Source of the DNA: Prunella strophiata
Taxonomy: Eukaryota > Chordata > Aves > Passeriformes > Prunellidae
Direction: 5' to 3'
DNA length: 64,000 bases
Assembly (NCBI GenBank): GCA_036583965.1
Contig: JAZBQD010000014.1
Span: forward strand, 558,001 to 622,000
Shown piece after piece: positions 50,481-63,137 of this stretch. The stretch's first letter is position 1. Every line of letters starts with the position of its first letter. Below the pieces are notes generated by a model. That model had not been told where the DNA came from. It saw only the letters and a program-made list of their open reading frames with translations, and searched no databases. The position numbers and the translations under genes are program-made.

Positions 50481-53400
50481 TTGTTTTTGTTTTATTTCCC
50501 CACCCAAGGTCCTTACCTTAACTATGAGGGGGGATATTTCTGATTAACCCAGTGGAGAAAATTTTAGACATTTTCAGTAGAGAAAATCAGCCAAGCCTCG
50601 TGCCTAGGAAGGAAGCTGAGGCTTTAGCAGGAGCACCTCCTCTCTGGGGGATGCACAGTAAATGTCTCTTGCCTGTGTGCTGTCTTTGCCCTTCTGCTTC
50701 TCTGCTGTTCCCTGCTGCCACTAAAAGTTTGAAGCCCTTTTTTTTCCCCCCCCCTTTGTTGTCCCTCTCCAGAATGCCTTTCAGAAAACCCCAGACAGTG
50801 CAATGAGCAAGACTAATGTTTTAAATCCACCTGGTTTGAGATGCCCACTGAGCAGTCCTCCTGTCGTTCCTGCTCATTTGATTGTGCTCTAAAGCTTATA
50901 AACTTCTTTTTGGTACAGTGCTCTGGAGGTTTTGCTAGCAGCTAATAATTTCTATAATCCTATCTCCCAGACCCAGGAGTGTGGTCTGTATTCTGTTTCC
51001 ACCTTTTTTTTCTCACAGCATAATCACTTCCAGTGGTGTCAGACAGATGTAACGGGGAGAAAATTTAATTTACACAGTTTCAGAGACCTTGTGAGGTGTT
51101 TCAGTGTGAAACCTGTTTATCAGTGATTATCAGTGGGTTGAATTAGTATCACAAATGGTTTCCTAGCACTCCTTCCTGGCTGCTGGGGTAGGTAATTGGC
51201 CCATTTAGATCAGCAGGGCTGGCTCAATGCAAAACCCCCCAGAGCACAGGTTGGTTTGAACCATAGCAGGCAGAGTAGAAATGTCTGCAGGATTTCTTGC
51301 TAACACTTGTTAGTGATAGACCTAGGCTTTGAAGCTGTGAGATTTGATTACCTAGTTCCCCCTCTGCACCTAACACACACACAAATTTTTCCTCAACTTC
51401 TCTTCAGCACAACAGGCTTGGAGGGGGGGCAGGAGCACTCAATACTTTTCCTTCTGAACACCCAATCTTGCTGCCTATCCATCCAGGCAGGTATTTTATG
51501 CTTGCACTTGAAAGAGAAGACTTTTTCAAGCTTTAGAATTCCCTAGAGAAGAAAATGCTGGGGGTTTTTATTGCCTGTGCTTTCATCTGTCATTTTTAAG
51601 ATGTGCAGAAATCCTTGCCTGATAGGAGCTGGTACTTTTAACAGTGAGGAATCTCTGCCAATATGATCAGCATCATTTGGGAAGGAACTGTGCAAGGAAA
51701 TGTTGGAGTTTGTGATGACACAGAAAGTTGCACCAAGTATTTAGCAGTGGAATTTGTCTTGATTTGCAGTGTTCTTGCAAAGTATGGCCTCTGGTATGAT
51801 GGAAACTTACGGCCATTTTATAATGTATAAGAAAAGCATTATCAAATTCATTCTCATGGCTGCTGCCTTCAGTTCCTGATTTGGTTGGTGGGCTGCAGGG
51901 TTTTTCCTGGGATTATAAATTCAAGGCATTGCTGTCATGCTTTTTGCAGCTGATGAGCTCTCTGTGGCCCCAAGGGTCACTTAACCTATATAACCTCCCA
52001 AAAAGGAGTGGAGAGCTGGGAAGAGCTCCCACTTTGCTCCCAAAATGTTGACTGTAAAGCATTGCCTGCAAGAATTTGTTACAGACCAGAGCTATGCAGT
52101 GATAGGAAAGCCATCTCTGAAGAACCATATCCATCCTGGGACAAGTCTTTTCTCTATTTTTTCTTTTTTATTTTTTAAGGGTTATTGGCAGTAATTAATA
52201 GATCCATGCAAGAAAGACCAACATCTTCCAGAAAGTTCATAATTGTTCACAGAACTTAGATAGTGATATCAGGTACCTGCAGGAGTTTGGCATGCCAAGC
52301 TCCTGCTGATGCTGTTGTCAGTGGAGTTATATCATTGCAGGAAATAGTGGGCAGTCCTTTACAAAAGAAAGCTCTTGAGTAGATATGTGCTATTTGTGGA
52401 CATCATTGAGAAAAAAACAATTGCATTTAGAACAGACTAGAATGAGAAACAGAGATGAGTTAAAAGCTAGTGACATGCAAGTATTAGGCACTGAACACCT
52501 TCTGATGGTGTGGGCATATATATTTTTCTGTTTATAGCTGACTACACCCTTGCCACTTTCCAGTCCTACAGGTCTATGCCATGCAAACTCATATCTGAGA
52601 AAAACTACCTGTAAGAGAAAAAAAATAACAGACTGACTGTATGGTCTCTAATGTCAAATGCCTTGGAAAAGGATCCCACCTGATGCTATTTTAATTTCTA
52701 TGTCTAAAATGTGTCCCTCTTATTTATAGAGCTATGCTGTATTTTCCATTTTTTTTTCTTTTTCACAGAAGAAAATCCAAAATCTAAACAAGAGTTTAAA
52801 GGAGGGAGAAAAAAAAATCCCCAAAAGCCACTTCCCTTCTATACCAACACTGTAAATTTCCATTACAGAAATGTAGTCAGATCAAGTGCAGAGCCATTTA
52901 TTTCCTTCAGCTGTCAGTTCTGCAGCTTTTTTGTTTATTCTTGCTGGAGATGAGGAATGCATCCATTTTTAAAGAACTGTATATCCACCACTAGTCTATC
53001 AGTTCTGTGGGATTGTTTTTTTACATTAATATTTGTATTAAAGACATGAGGACAAAGAAGAACCCAGAACCAGGCCCTTAGCCAGAAATATGTGAAAACT
53101 TAAAAGCCAAGCAGAATAATTGGATCTTCACTAACAAACTGACAGAAACTGTCATAGATAATCAGATTAACATGGCAGAAAGCCCTGAAAACAGTGACAG
53201 AGTAATGTTCATTTCTTACCCACAGGAAACTTGGAGTTTAACAAGCCAAAGAACAGGCTAGCTGTGCATAATGTCATTATCAAAGCCAGGGTGGTGTTTG
53301 CTGTCACACCTATATCTCTCTCTTAAACCTTTTGAAGAGAGGCAACACCTGCAAGTGCTTTCCAGGGGATCCTGGAATGACCCTGGTTATTTCTCCCTGT

Positions 53401-54489
53401 GGCCCCTGCCTCTCCCAGTGCCACCTTTCCCAGCCAGAGCTGGACCCCCACGAGTGGCAGTGACCATCTGAACCTTCTCTCAGAGTGGCTTTTCCTGAAA
53501 TAACTGCAAAAATGGGAAAGGATTTTTAGCACAGCTGAGCATGCTGGAAAATAGTTCTCCCAGAGCTGTTGTCTGCTGATAAGAGATGTATGCAAAAGAC
53601 TTGGGTTACTTACTTGATTGGGCCTTTCAGAGGCAAAATTAAATAGGCTAGGGAGGAAGAAAAGGGTAAAAAAAGCAGCAAAAGACAAACATAAGCCTAT
53701 TTCCAAATCGTTCCCCTTTAGATATCCAATACGGTGATAGCAAAATCCTAATTCTGCAGATGTGTGTTTGGGGGTGCTTAATGTGTGAAGAGACTTCTCC
53801 TCCTTAAGCCTGGGCTTTGTGGAAACCTGCATTCAATTCCTTCAAACTGTGTCTGTTGTCTTAGGCAAATCACTTTAATCTTCCCCTGCCTCAAATCTCT
53901 GTAGTGTAGCACAGATAGATTAAGTTTACTGCAGATATCCAAATTATCAATGGCACAAACCCTCCAGGAAAAGACTCCTTTGATCTTGCAGTAAGCAGAG
54001 CCCTAGTGAGGCTAATGAGACTGAACATGCAGGATAAATGCTGCTGTAGGTAGAACAAAGCTGCTGGTGAGCTGGGAAGGAGAGTAATTTTTCCTCTGCA
54101 TCAAGATTGCATTTTGTTGGTGGAGGGATGGTGGAAATCCAGGTTGGGTCTGTGTTTGTGCCTGTGAAATGTCAGTGCATTTTTGCCAGGCTGCTTACAT
54201 TTGCATTCTGCTGTCCCTGCATTCCTCACAAGTTTGCAATCCATCCTCCTCCACCCTCCTAACGCATCCTGGGTGATGAATTACCTCTCCTCCACATCAT
54301 TCCATCACACTGGTGTTTCACATGGCACAGCTGGACTGAAATGTGCTGTTCTGGCTTTTCCCTCCCAAGGGGCTGGCCCTGCAGGGTGTGTCCTGCCCTG
54401 CTCCCCCAGGGATGCTCTGTCACCTGAGGTGACACCTCCCAGCTCAACTGCAGGTTGCCAGGGCCAGAAATTGGTGGGTTGAAATTGGT

Positions 54490-54890
54490 GTTGTGAGGGT
54501 GTTGCCTTGTGAAGGCTGCCCTGGAACAGAGGCTGGACGGAGTTAAAGAATAAAGCAGGGATTTATTCAAAGGATCTCCTCCATGGATCCACCTTGGGCA
54601 GCACCAGAGCCCAGCCAGGGCTGCACCCAAGATGAACCAAAATGGTCCCAAAATGCACCAATGGGCACGGGGTCTCTCACTGGGATCAGCTCTGCTCCAT
54701 TTGCACCTTGGAGTTCATTGTCCCATTCCAGCTTTAGCCCCTGCAGTCCCACCCTGCTTGTTTTTCTCTCTTCAGCCCACGCTGTTTGTGCTCCTGGGCT
54801 GAGATTTGGATCATTTGTCCTTGGTGCCCAGCTGGAGCAGGAATTGTTTTGTCTCCCTGCTCTGTGCACAGAGCTCACCATCCTGTCACG
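54490..54890 (-). mobile_element. Endogenous retrovirus LTR (probable solo LTR)
   Basis: On the minus strand the segment carries AATAAA-containing wording near its 3' end (complement of 'agggatttattcaa', about 54,557-54,570) followed by a C/T-rich tail. It begins near tgacaggatggtgagctc. The wording 'cccagccagggctgcaccca', 'agatgaaccaaaatggtccc' and 'gagcaggaattgttttgtct' matches, from memory, an LTR family abundant in passerine genomes. I could not find convincing target-site duplications, so the ends are approximate. No internal retroviral region is present. Several 90-130 codon open frames on both strands here are LTR sequence and not genes. Confidence 0.7.
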
Positions 54891-57800
54891 GAAACTTCGA
54901 CTGTCAACTTCATATGAAGTTCAGGCTTCCACACTAAAGCAGCACAGAATCTGAAAAATATAAAAGCTAAAACCTGAAGCATCAAGGGATGTTGGCTGAA
55001 GAGGCCAGAGTGCCTCAAAGATGTTCAGTCTGTGAAGTCCTAGCACTGAGGTGTTCAGGATTGCCCAGGCTGAGGCTGGAGCTCCTCTTAGCAGAGCTTA
55101 TTCCTGAAGGGATACTTGAACAGTGGAGAGCATGGCAAAGTCTCAGGCTGTTATTTGATGTATTTATTTTGTCACCCTGCCTATGTAGTTTTGATGGAGC
55201 TTTGTTAAGTGCTGCCTTTCTGTCCTTTGTCATGCTTTTGGTATATTCTGAGTACCTGTAGCAAAGACACAAAATGTTTGGTCATATCCTTTTGTGGTGG
55301 TTAGGTACACTGCTCAAAAACAATTCCTGAGACCAGAGATGATGGGAAAAAAAAATTATTGTCTAGATTTCTCTGTACAGTTACTTTTGTTCTTGATTGA
55401 CAGGGAAATCCCTTATTATTCATCAATGAAGTTAGAGGGCTGTAGAATAATTAAAACAGGAAGGGACCTCTGCTGATCATCAGGTGCAACCCCACTGTTT
55501 AAAGCTGTGAATCTATTTTGTAAAAAAAAAAAAATCAACTTTTGGTTCCAAAACAGAAAGAGAATTTTGAAGATGTGCACTGACTTTTCTTCTCGTCCTT
55601 AGGTTTCTTTCAACAATCTCTCTATTATTATTCCTAGTAAAAATCCAGCAGATATTTTATTGTTTAGGTCTTTTTATACTGTTCTTGCTACTTTGCTCAG
55701 CTAATGCTTCATTTTCCTGCACTTTGTCTATTTTTTGGTAATAATCATAACCCTTTAGGGAAAGGACTAGTTGTTACTCTGTCCAACATCTAGTACATAT
55801 GAATTTTGATTTTGGTTAGACTATAGTAACAAGACTCTTTAAAAAAAGATGACACCTCCCCCTGCAGACAGGCTTTTTGTAGGGATGCTAGATCCTAATA
55901 TTCTGTGACAGGACTGTAGTACAGGATGTCCAACATCCATCATAAAATGTTCTTTCTTGAAGCAATTAACACTGGGGATAAATAGTCACCACTATGTCTT
56001 GTGCATAAAAGAAAATGAATGTTAATCATGGTAGTGTATAATGACCCCAGGATGGAAACAAATTTATGTTGTTTTATTTGCTTCAAAAATGGTCCTGTTT
56101 GCCTCAATAACAAAATACAAAATGGTACAAAGTAACTCTGCTCTTAGAGGCTTGTCTGTCCCACATCAGAAGTCCATTACTGTGTTGTGGTGGTGTTACA
56201 TGAAAAGAGAAGGAAGGTATAGAACAAATTGGATCCCTGCCTATGTGGAACACTTAAATGAAAATTGTGTGCCAAGGCAGCTACAGGCAGCTTGTCAGGC
56301 TGAGGTAAAACCCCCTTAAACATTTACAAGTTCAAACAAGTTTTTTTTTTTAATAAGTAAGTGCTTGTAATTGCAGTTTTCACCATCTGCTGACCTGGTT
56401 CCTTGGCAAAGCAGGGACTCCCACAAATTGCTCTGTGGACCAGAAAGTCTCTTGGTTCAGGCTTGTCTTCCCTCCAGGAGGGTGAAGGGCACATCAAAGC
56501 CCCCAGGCACAAGAGGATTTGATGCTGCAGGTCTGCTGTGCTTCAGCCAGCATGTCCCAAACTTGGCAGAAATTGAGATATCCAAGCCCTGTGGGGTCAC
56601 CCTCACGTCCTGAAGTTCAGCTGGGCTCTTGACTGGGTTGGTCTTTTCTATATTTTAAAGGTTTACAGAATAAGTTGACAATGCCAAGGGGGCTGCAAAT
56701 GACCTTTGAAGCAGTCCTAACCATCAGAGCAGTCTGAAGGCTCAGAGTCAAGGACTATGAACTATTTTGGTTGGTTTTGACTAGCACGGATCACTAATGC
56801 CAAATGTGAGCTTTGTTTTGGTGTAGTTTTATTTCTGTTCTCTGAAATGACTTCTGCTTTGGACTGCTGTGTAGCACACAGGTTAATATGGGAACTAGCT
56901 GGGCTAAGATCTTTTAAGGCCCTACCTACAGCAGGAAAAATAGGTTTTAACTTCCTAATTTAAAAAGAAAAATAATTCGGAATCTCTATCAGTGCGATTC
57001 ATATTTCTAGAGTTTGAGAAGTTTTTACACGCATGCAGTTTGGGTGCTGGGTGCTGCTCAAACACAGTCAGGCAATTTCCACACCAGACATCCACCTAGG
57101 AGAGACAAATCCAGGCAGCTTGGTCAGCAGTCTTGCAGCTGCAGGTGGCTGAAGATGGAGTGATGCTGTGATAGGAGCTGACAGGACTAAGCAGATGTGC
57201 AGTATGGCTCAATTATTGCATGCAGTATTACTGTACCTGCCACCAACACAAACATCACCTGCAGGAAAACTGGCTGGCAGCAAAAAAGGCTAGCAAAAAA
57301 TAAAATAGAGAAGCCAGAAATACAGAGCCACCTCTCATCTGTGTGAGAGTGGGATTTGTTGGGTTTGTTTTTTGGTTCAGATTCAAGACACAGCACAGTT
57401 CCTCATCTTCCTACTCAAACAGTTGTGTGTATGTGTGACTCAAATCTAGCTTTATTTTAACAATAATCTCTTGGGGTAGCTTTTTGCTGATCAGTCAGAA
57501 CTTTACTTAGACAGATATCAATTTCAAGCAGACTTTCACTGAAAAAAGTTACTGACCCAAAATGATTTTACTCTTGAGGAAACACTGATTCTGGAAGAGG
57601 TGTTTCCTCTTAGTGAAAAACACAATTCTTAGTGTTTCAAGGACCTGAGTGTCCATCTGAGATGTGCAGCCCTCAGGTTCTCCCCCTGTTTCAGCAGGTT
57701 GCCCCTTGACAAGCAAATGCCCCAAATTATGGATGCTTTCATGATGGGTCTCTCATTTCTGGTTGGAGCTGCCACAATCTGTGTTTATAATGTGCAGTGC

Positions 57801-60654
57801 TCCAACATAAGATGGAAATCAAGCCCTTTTTGTGGGGTGCAGTGAGCAGAGGGCTCTGAACTCTAACTTTGCACCACTCATTCTTTTGACTATAAACTCA
57901 ATTTCTACAAGCTCAGTTTCTTTGGGGCACTGTTACCATGTGTGCACACAGAAAGTGATGACTCCAGGAGATGAAACACATGAAACCTACACCTAAACAG
58001 CAAGTTCAGCTGCAGTTAAAGGCAACAAAACTTTTCAAAGGGACATGTCTTACCTTTCCATCCTTTTCCCTTTCTTTTACCCTGGCTTGTCCTCCTTTTC
58101 CTGGTGCTCCCTTCCCTTTTCTCCCACCTTGTGTTTCCTGTTTTCCATGGAAAATTTTGCAAGCTCTGTGTCATCTTGGTGAAGAATAGGGAAGAAAATA
58201 AATCTCAGAAAAGAAATTTCTTTCTGCAAGGTGAAAGAACGTTGTCCTACCACTTCAACTGAAGTTCTAGTCAGGCAAAAACTAAAGAACTTGGATATTC
58301 AGAAAGCAAAACAGATTGTAATTAGTACTCCCACTAAAGACAATAATTTTTGACTGCTGCCAAGCAGATCTTAGAAAGGTGAGAAATTATTTATTGATAC
58401 TTGTGAATGAAAAATGCAAGGAAATAAAATATTTCTTGGCTTGGTCCAGCACTTTTGATATGAGGGGAGAGAAAACAGAGGATGAGAGAAGAAAAAGAGC
58501 ACAGAAGAAAAACACTCTGTGAGGAAGGAAGATGGGATTGTGCTTTTTAGCAGTGTCAGTGCTGACATAATTAAGCTGGTGTAGAGCCTGTTTTGTGAGC
58601 AGTTGCTACAGAAGCAGCAATGTTTTCTTTGTACCAAGCTTTATTCCTTACCAAAGACTTATTATTGCTTCTGGTCACTTTGCAGAGGGGGAAGCAGCTG
58701 CACAAAGCCCCCACAGAAGAGCTGGGTGAAAAACATGAAGGGGTGTGCTGGGGAACAGAGAATGGAGCTGCAGAAAGAGTGAATTCTTAAGTCAGCAAAT
58801 TTTTACCACCTTACTTTAAATGGATGGGCAGGATTTGGGTAGTTAGGGATGATCAATCCAGCAGACTGTCTGCACAAGCAGGGACTTTGTGCAGGTTTTA
58901 GGTTTCCCCCCACTTCTCCTTTTTTTCCCATCCCAGTGTCACAGTGAGACCTGACCTCATTTCTAGCCAGTGTTTGCTGTGGACAGCATCATGGTTTATC
59001 CTTTCCTCTTGAGGCTTTTCCTTCTTTCCCCGTGTGTTTTTTTCCTTTAACCAGATCAGTTCAATGGCTGGGCTCAGAGCAGGGTGTTCCTTGGCAGGAC
59101 TGTGGCATGGAGAGCTGGGTGGAGCAGTGCTGCAGGAGCACTTCAGCCACAGCACCATGGCCTTGGAGCTTCTCCACTGATTGCTTTGTGTGAGGTGGAC
59201 ATTTCACAGCCTTTGCTTTGGTGCTGGTTAGAGCCATGCTAGAAAAGAGCCCCTTTTGCAGCTGCTGTACCCTTCACCTGCTCATTCCTGTCTCCACCAT
59301 CCTGCTCCTCTGCCTTCATTTGTGTGGCTGCACAGAGAAGGAGACTGGAGGAGAGCTTTGACTTGAAAAAAATCCACTCTGAGTGAAACAATGCAGTGTG
59401 TGAGTCCTGTGCCTCCAAGCAATGGCACAGGCTCCTTATTTATCATTATTCCTGGTGTAATTGTAATTTGTGCCACAACAGAGAGTGTCTCATTGTTATC
59501 CAACCTCTGTCCTTCTCCAAGTGGCTGAATAACATCCCAGGAGCCACCACCTGGCTCAGACTTTAAAGGGCTCCATAACAAGGTTTCTGACTGAACATTT
59601 CCTCAGAGAAGAATGTTAGATTGGTTTCCAGCAGTGTCTGGCTTTATCTTACCCTGAAACCTCAGATACATCCAGTAACTGGCTATTCAGAGTTTAAATT
59701 CATCATCTTTCCCACTCCCAAGCAGCTGAAAGTTTCTCCTTCTCCAGTGCAGAAGGGAAGCCTCGTGGGGAGGGGGAAAAGTGAATTTTCCTCTTGGTCT
59801 GAGGATGGTGGAAGCAGTGAGAGGGATCCAAGAGATGGATCCTCAGGATGTTTCATCAATACAAATCAACAACAAAGAAGGTCCCTGAAACATTAAGAGA
59901 TAGAAGGACTGTCTCCTCTCTCTCCCCAAGCCAAAATTTCTCCTTGCCTCAGCAGCAGCTTTAGGAACCCCCTCTCTTCTCTTGCCTCACAGAGCTGAGG
60001 GGCAAAGCCCTTGGATGGCTGATGTTCTCTGCTTTCCTGAGGCATAAAATGCATCAGCCCAGAATGCAGGCAATCAGGGCCAGTGCAGAAATGCCAAAAT
60101 TGGTTTGCAAATGTGTCAGTTCATGCATTTTTAAACAGGTGTCAGAAAGGGGGGCTGTTGTTTCAAGAGGCATTTAATTGGCATTCCAGTTTGCCTTGTT
60201 TTAATTGCACAAAAATGCAGTGAGAAGAAAACCTGTGAGTGGGAGATTAAATAGGACAGCCTGTCTGCAATGAAATGGAGTTTCCTTAATTAAATCTGCT
60301 CAGAAGTTGCTAAAATTTTGTCACTTGTTGTGTTTCACCATTTAGTTTCTGGAAAGAGGGGAGGAAGCGGGTATGTTCACATAAAAATAATTTATTATTA
60401 TCATCTTTTGTAGGTGTATAACAGGCTGATGTTGCAGGGTAGAGCTCCTGGCAGAGAAATGGTTGAGTCACAAAGGCTTTAAGTTTGGTTGTTTTTTTTT
60501 TTTTTTAATTTCTACACAGTAAATCCAGGAATTCTTTGAATTCTCAGCATCTGTGTGTGTCACATCTGAATCCACATATGAACTTTGGAAATGCACTTGC
60601 TGTTGAACAGTATAAAGCAGGACTATAAAAACTGAGGAGCATGAGCCTAATCCC
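54891..60654. other. Non-coding stretch
   Basis: No exon recognised. The only repeat-like piece is a possible CR1 scrap at 55,440-55,500. Short poly-A and poly-T runs occur at 55,521 and 56,340. Confidence 0.45.
55440..55500 (-). mobile_element. Possible CR1 terminal scrap
   Basis: 'agaataattaaaacaggaag' then 'ggacctctgctgatcatcag' and 'gtgcaacccc' echoes the complement of a CR1 3' end (…GGAAGGGACCTCTGGAGATCATCTGGTCCAACC…). It is short and diverged, so the call is tentative. Confidence 0.45.
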
Positions 60655-60945
60655 TGGCTATTACAGTGATCTATTCTCCACTGGCTGCAGGGGAATGCCA
60701 TGAATCTGCCAAGTCCACCACTAAACCATGTCTGTAAGAGCCACATCTACAAATCTTTCTAAATGCTTCCAGGGATGGTGGTGGCTTAACCACTTCCTTG
60801 GGCAGCCTGTTCCAATGCTTGACAAGCCTCTCTGGGAAGAAGTTTTTCAAGTATCCAAACAAATTCTCCCCTGGTGCAAATTGAGTTAATGACCTCTTGT
60901 CTTATCATTTGTGAGAAGCAACTGAGCCCCACCTTTTTAAACATT
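60655..60945 (-). mobile_element. CR1 LINE 3'-end fragment
   Basis: In complement it carries 'taaaccatgtctgtaagagc', 'cacatctacaaatctttcta', 'cagggatggtggtggcttaa', 'cacttccttgggcagcctgt', 'tccaatgcttgacaagcc' and 'attctcccctggtgcaaatt'. The minus strand encodes the typical CR1 remnant (HWNRLPKEVV then PSLEAFRK at about 60,750-60,820). The 'gtaagagccacatctacaaa' section suggests a CR1-Y-like subfamily. The apparent 63-residue minus-strand open frame is this remnant, not a host gene. Confidence 0.92.
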
Positions 60946-62509
60946 CTCCTGGGTCTGCCTGTTGAGTTTTTCCCTTGGGGAGTGGGGTGTTTTTTTGTCC
61001 TTTTTTTTTTCCTTTTTTTCCAGTGTTTTATCCAGAATGTGGTGTTTGTGCTTCCATAGGAGGAAACCAATAGATGCAGGTGAAATTTCCATTTCACCTG
61101 ACAAGCAGCACATAATGAGTTGGGTTAATGATGCCACTTCCTCGGGAGCAAATTGGGGACTTTGGCTGCTGCAGTTGGTAATTAGGGATTTCAGCTGTTC
61201 TGTACAGAGTGAGGTTGAGCTGACAAAAAGGTAATTACACCACAGTGCATTAAAAAGCAGGAACTGCACGTACAATTAGTCAAGAATTTGTGTGTGTGTT
61301 TTCTTAGCTTCACAGTCATCCCCTAACAGCAGAACCAGGCAAGGCTGGTGCAGGGTGCTTGCCAAGAAAAGCAAATTAGGAGGGTTATTACAAACCAATG
61401 TTTTCCCCTGTTCAAAGCCAGATTTAACAAATGCTCACTCCCTCTTGAGAGAGGGAGTAAGAAATGAAAGGAGAACCAGAGAGCTGAATTTCTGAAAGAA
61501 ATTAAAGTACTTAAGTCTGTATGCTTATGTTCTGCCTTTGCTTTACTAATATATATCACAGCAGAATGGCAGCACACAGAGGAGTCTCAGAGATCCTTCA
61601 GAATTTATTTCCATGTGGGGTTTTCTGACATGCAGTGGCCATCTCTGTGGAGCTGGGTGGGAGCACCAGTAGCCTCAGTGTCCCAAACTGCAGCAGCCAA
61701 GCTGGGCAGGGCTGGGTGTCCCTTGCCTGGGGACTGTGCTGGCCCTGTGCTGCAGGGCTCCTCCTGGGAGGCAGTCTGGGAAACACCAGCCTTTCAGTGA
61801 TGGATGCTGTTGGTTACCAGAAGCTCTCTGGTGTCTCTTGTGGCCTTTTGGCTTTGGCATTTCATCTGTTTTAAGTCTGGATCTTTCATTCTCATTTGGT
61901 ATCTGCCATGCCATGCCTTCATCTGTTGCATCCCCAGCCCTTCTCCCTTTGATTTATGGGGACAGCTCTGCTCCCACTGCCAGGAAGGGTTATTCCCTTT
62001 TTCTCCTCCCTTCCTTTCCATCCCCATCCCTTGACATGGTCAGGGACATGACAGCAGCTCTGTTCAATTCCAGGTTTATTCATAGGCAGGGCATCTTTGC
62101 CCCTGAGGAGCTGCTGGCACAGCTGAGAGGAAAGGCCATCTGTGTCAGCAATGACAGTCACTGTCTGTGAAGATTAATTTGGAAGTCAGGACCTCTCAGC
62201 TGGGGTCCTGTGTGTCCACTGGCAGCAGGGTGCTCTGGTGGTGGTGTGGCAGGTCACCTCCTGGGAGTGACTCCAGGGCTGCTGTGCCACACCATCACTT
62301 CCCTCCAGCAGGGCAGTTCAGGCACAGCCTGTCCCTCTGGTGTTGGAATTACTGGGATAGTCAAGGCACAGATTGGTTGCATCGAGAAATTCATGGTGCT
62401 TGTGGGTATATGCAATTAATATTTCTTTTCCTGCAAAGCAAGGCAGTGTAGCCTCTCAGATCATGTGAAAAGGTGAGGAACTGTGAGCTGGATTTTCTCA
62501 CCAGCTGTG
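60946..62509. other. Non-coding, with E-box palindrome and a repeat-like GC-richer part
   Basis: Repeat-free up to about 61,560, with an E-box palindrome at 61,077-61,100. From about 61,575 to 62,190 the sequence becomes GC-richer. It has two possible minus-strand AATAAA sites (near 61,604 and 62,075) and may be another decayed LTR, but I could not define ends. Confidence 0.4.
61077..61100. promoter_or_regulatory. Palindromic double E-box
   Basis: caggtgaaat and atttcacctg are perfect 10-bp inverted arms around ttcc. Each arm holds a CAGGTG/CACCTG E-box of the type bound by ZEB, SNAI and class I bHLH factors. The two sites face each other 18 bp apart, which suits a bivalent zinc-finger protein such as ZEB1/2 (inference). 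Confidence 0.45.
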
Positions 62510-62515
62510 ATCACT

Positions 62516-63131
62516 TGTCAGAACCCAGGACATCCCTCTGGCTGTCCTGGATGGCTCCAGCCCCTGGCAGGGGGCTCAGAGGCCTTGGCACAGAGCCCAA
62601 GACCCCTGTGCCTTTGATCTGGAGCCATGGAAAAAATTACCAACCTTATATGAAGAGCTATAAGCCACAAAAATTAAGTAGAGTAATAATTAGTTTATTA
62701 CAGGGTGAAAAAGTAGAATTTTGGGTAGAATGAGGGTTCAGGGGTCAAGATGGAGGAATTTGGACGTGTTCTGTCCTTCTTTCTCCTTCTTCTCAGCCTC
62801 CATCTTCTGGGTGATGGTGGCACTTTTGGATTGGTTTAGAGCAGAGTTGGACTGTGTAACACAGGTGAGAGGTATTGGAAAGTAACTATTAATAATGTAC
62901 AGGTAGTTTTTAGTATAAAAAGACAACACCGCCCCAGAGGTGGGCAGCGTGCCTGGGACTGAGCTGCTGAACAGATCTTGGCTGGTCAGGGAGAAAATTT
63001 GTTAGATAAGAAACAATGAACAACCTTGAAAACTGCACAAGAAGACTCCTGACTCCTTTGGTTCTTGGGCCAGAACACAGAGACTCCCAAACAGATTGGG
63101 GTCATCTCGAGCTCCTGAGAGACCTCCAACA
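62516..63131 (+). mobile_element. Complete solo LTR with intact target-site duplication
   Basis: A 616-bp LTR running from tgtcagaacccagg to gacctccaaca (TG...CA). It is flanked by a perfect 6-bp target-site duplication, atcact, at 62,510-62,515 and 63,132-63,137. Inside are an inverted CCAAT box (attgg, 62,830-62,834), a TATA box (tataaaa, 62,914-62,920) and a decayed polyadenylation signal (aatgaa, 63,014-63,019). The left part (CCCAGGACATCCCTCTGGCT wording) matches my memory of an LTR family very common in songbirds. No gag, pol or env is present. The perfect duplication indicates a fairly recent insertion reduced to one LTR by recombination. Confidence 0.93.
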
Positions 63132-63137
63132 ATCACT

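Larger units (their letters stand above)
43979..54489. other. Non-coding stretch, probable intron
   Basis: About 10.5 kb with no recognised coding exon or repeat family other than homopolymers and the AT-rich tract at 50.3 kb. The 153-residue minus-strand open frame at 48,093-48,554, the 140-residue frame at 48,851-49,273 and the 169-residue frame at 53,323-53,832 have no recognisable domain. Confidence 0.45.

Noticed and set aside
60671..60862. 63-codon minus-strand frame with HWNRLPKEVV-type sequence
   Set aside because: This is the well-known remnant peptide of CR1 tails in sense and not a host gene.
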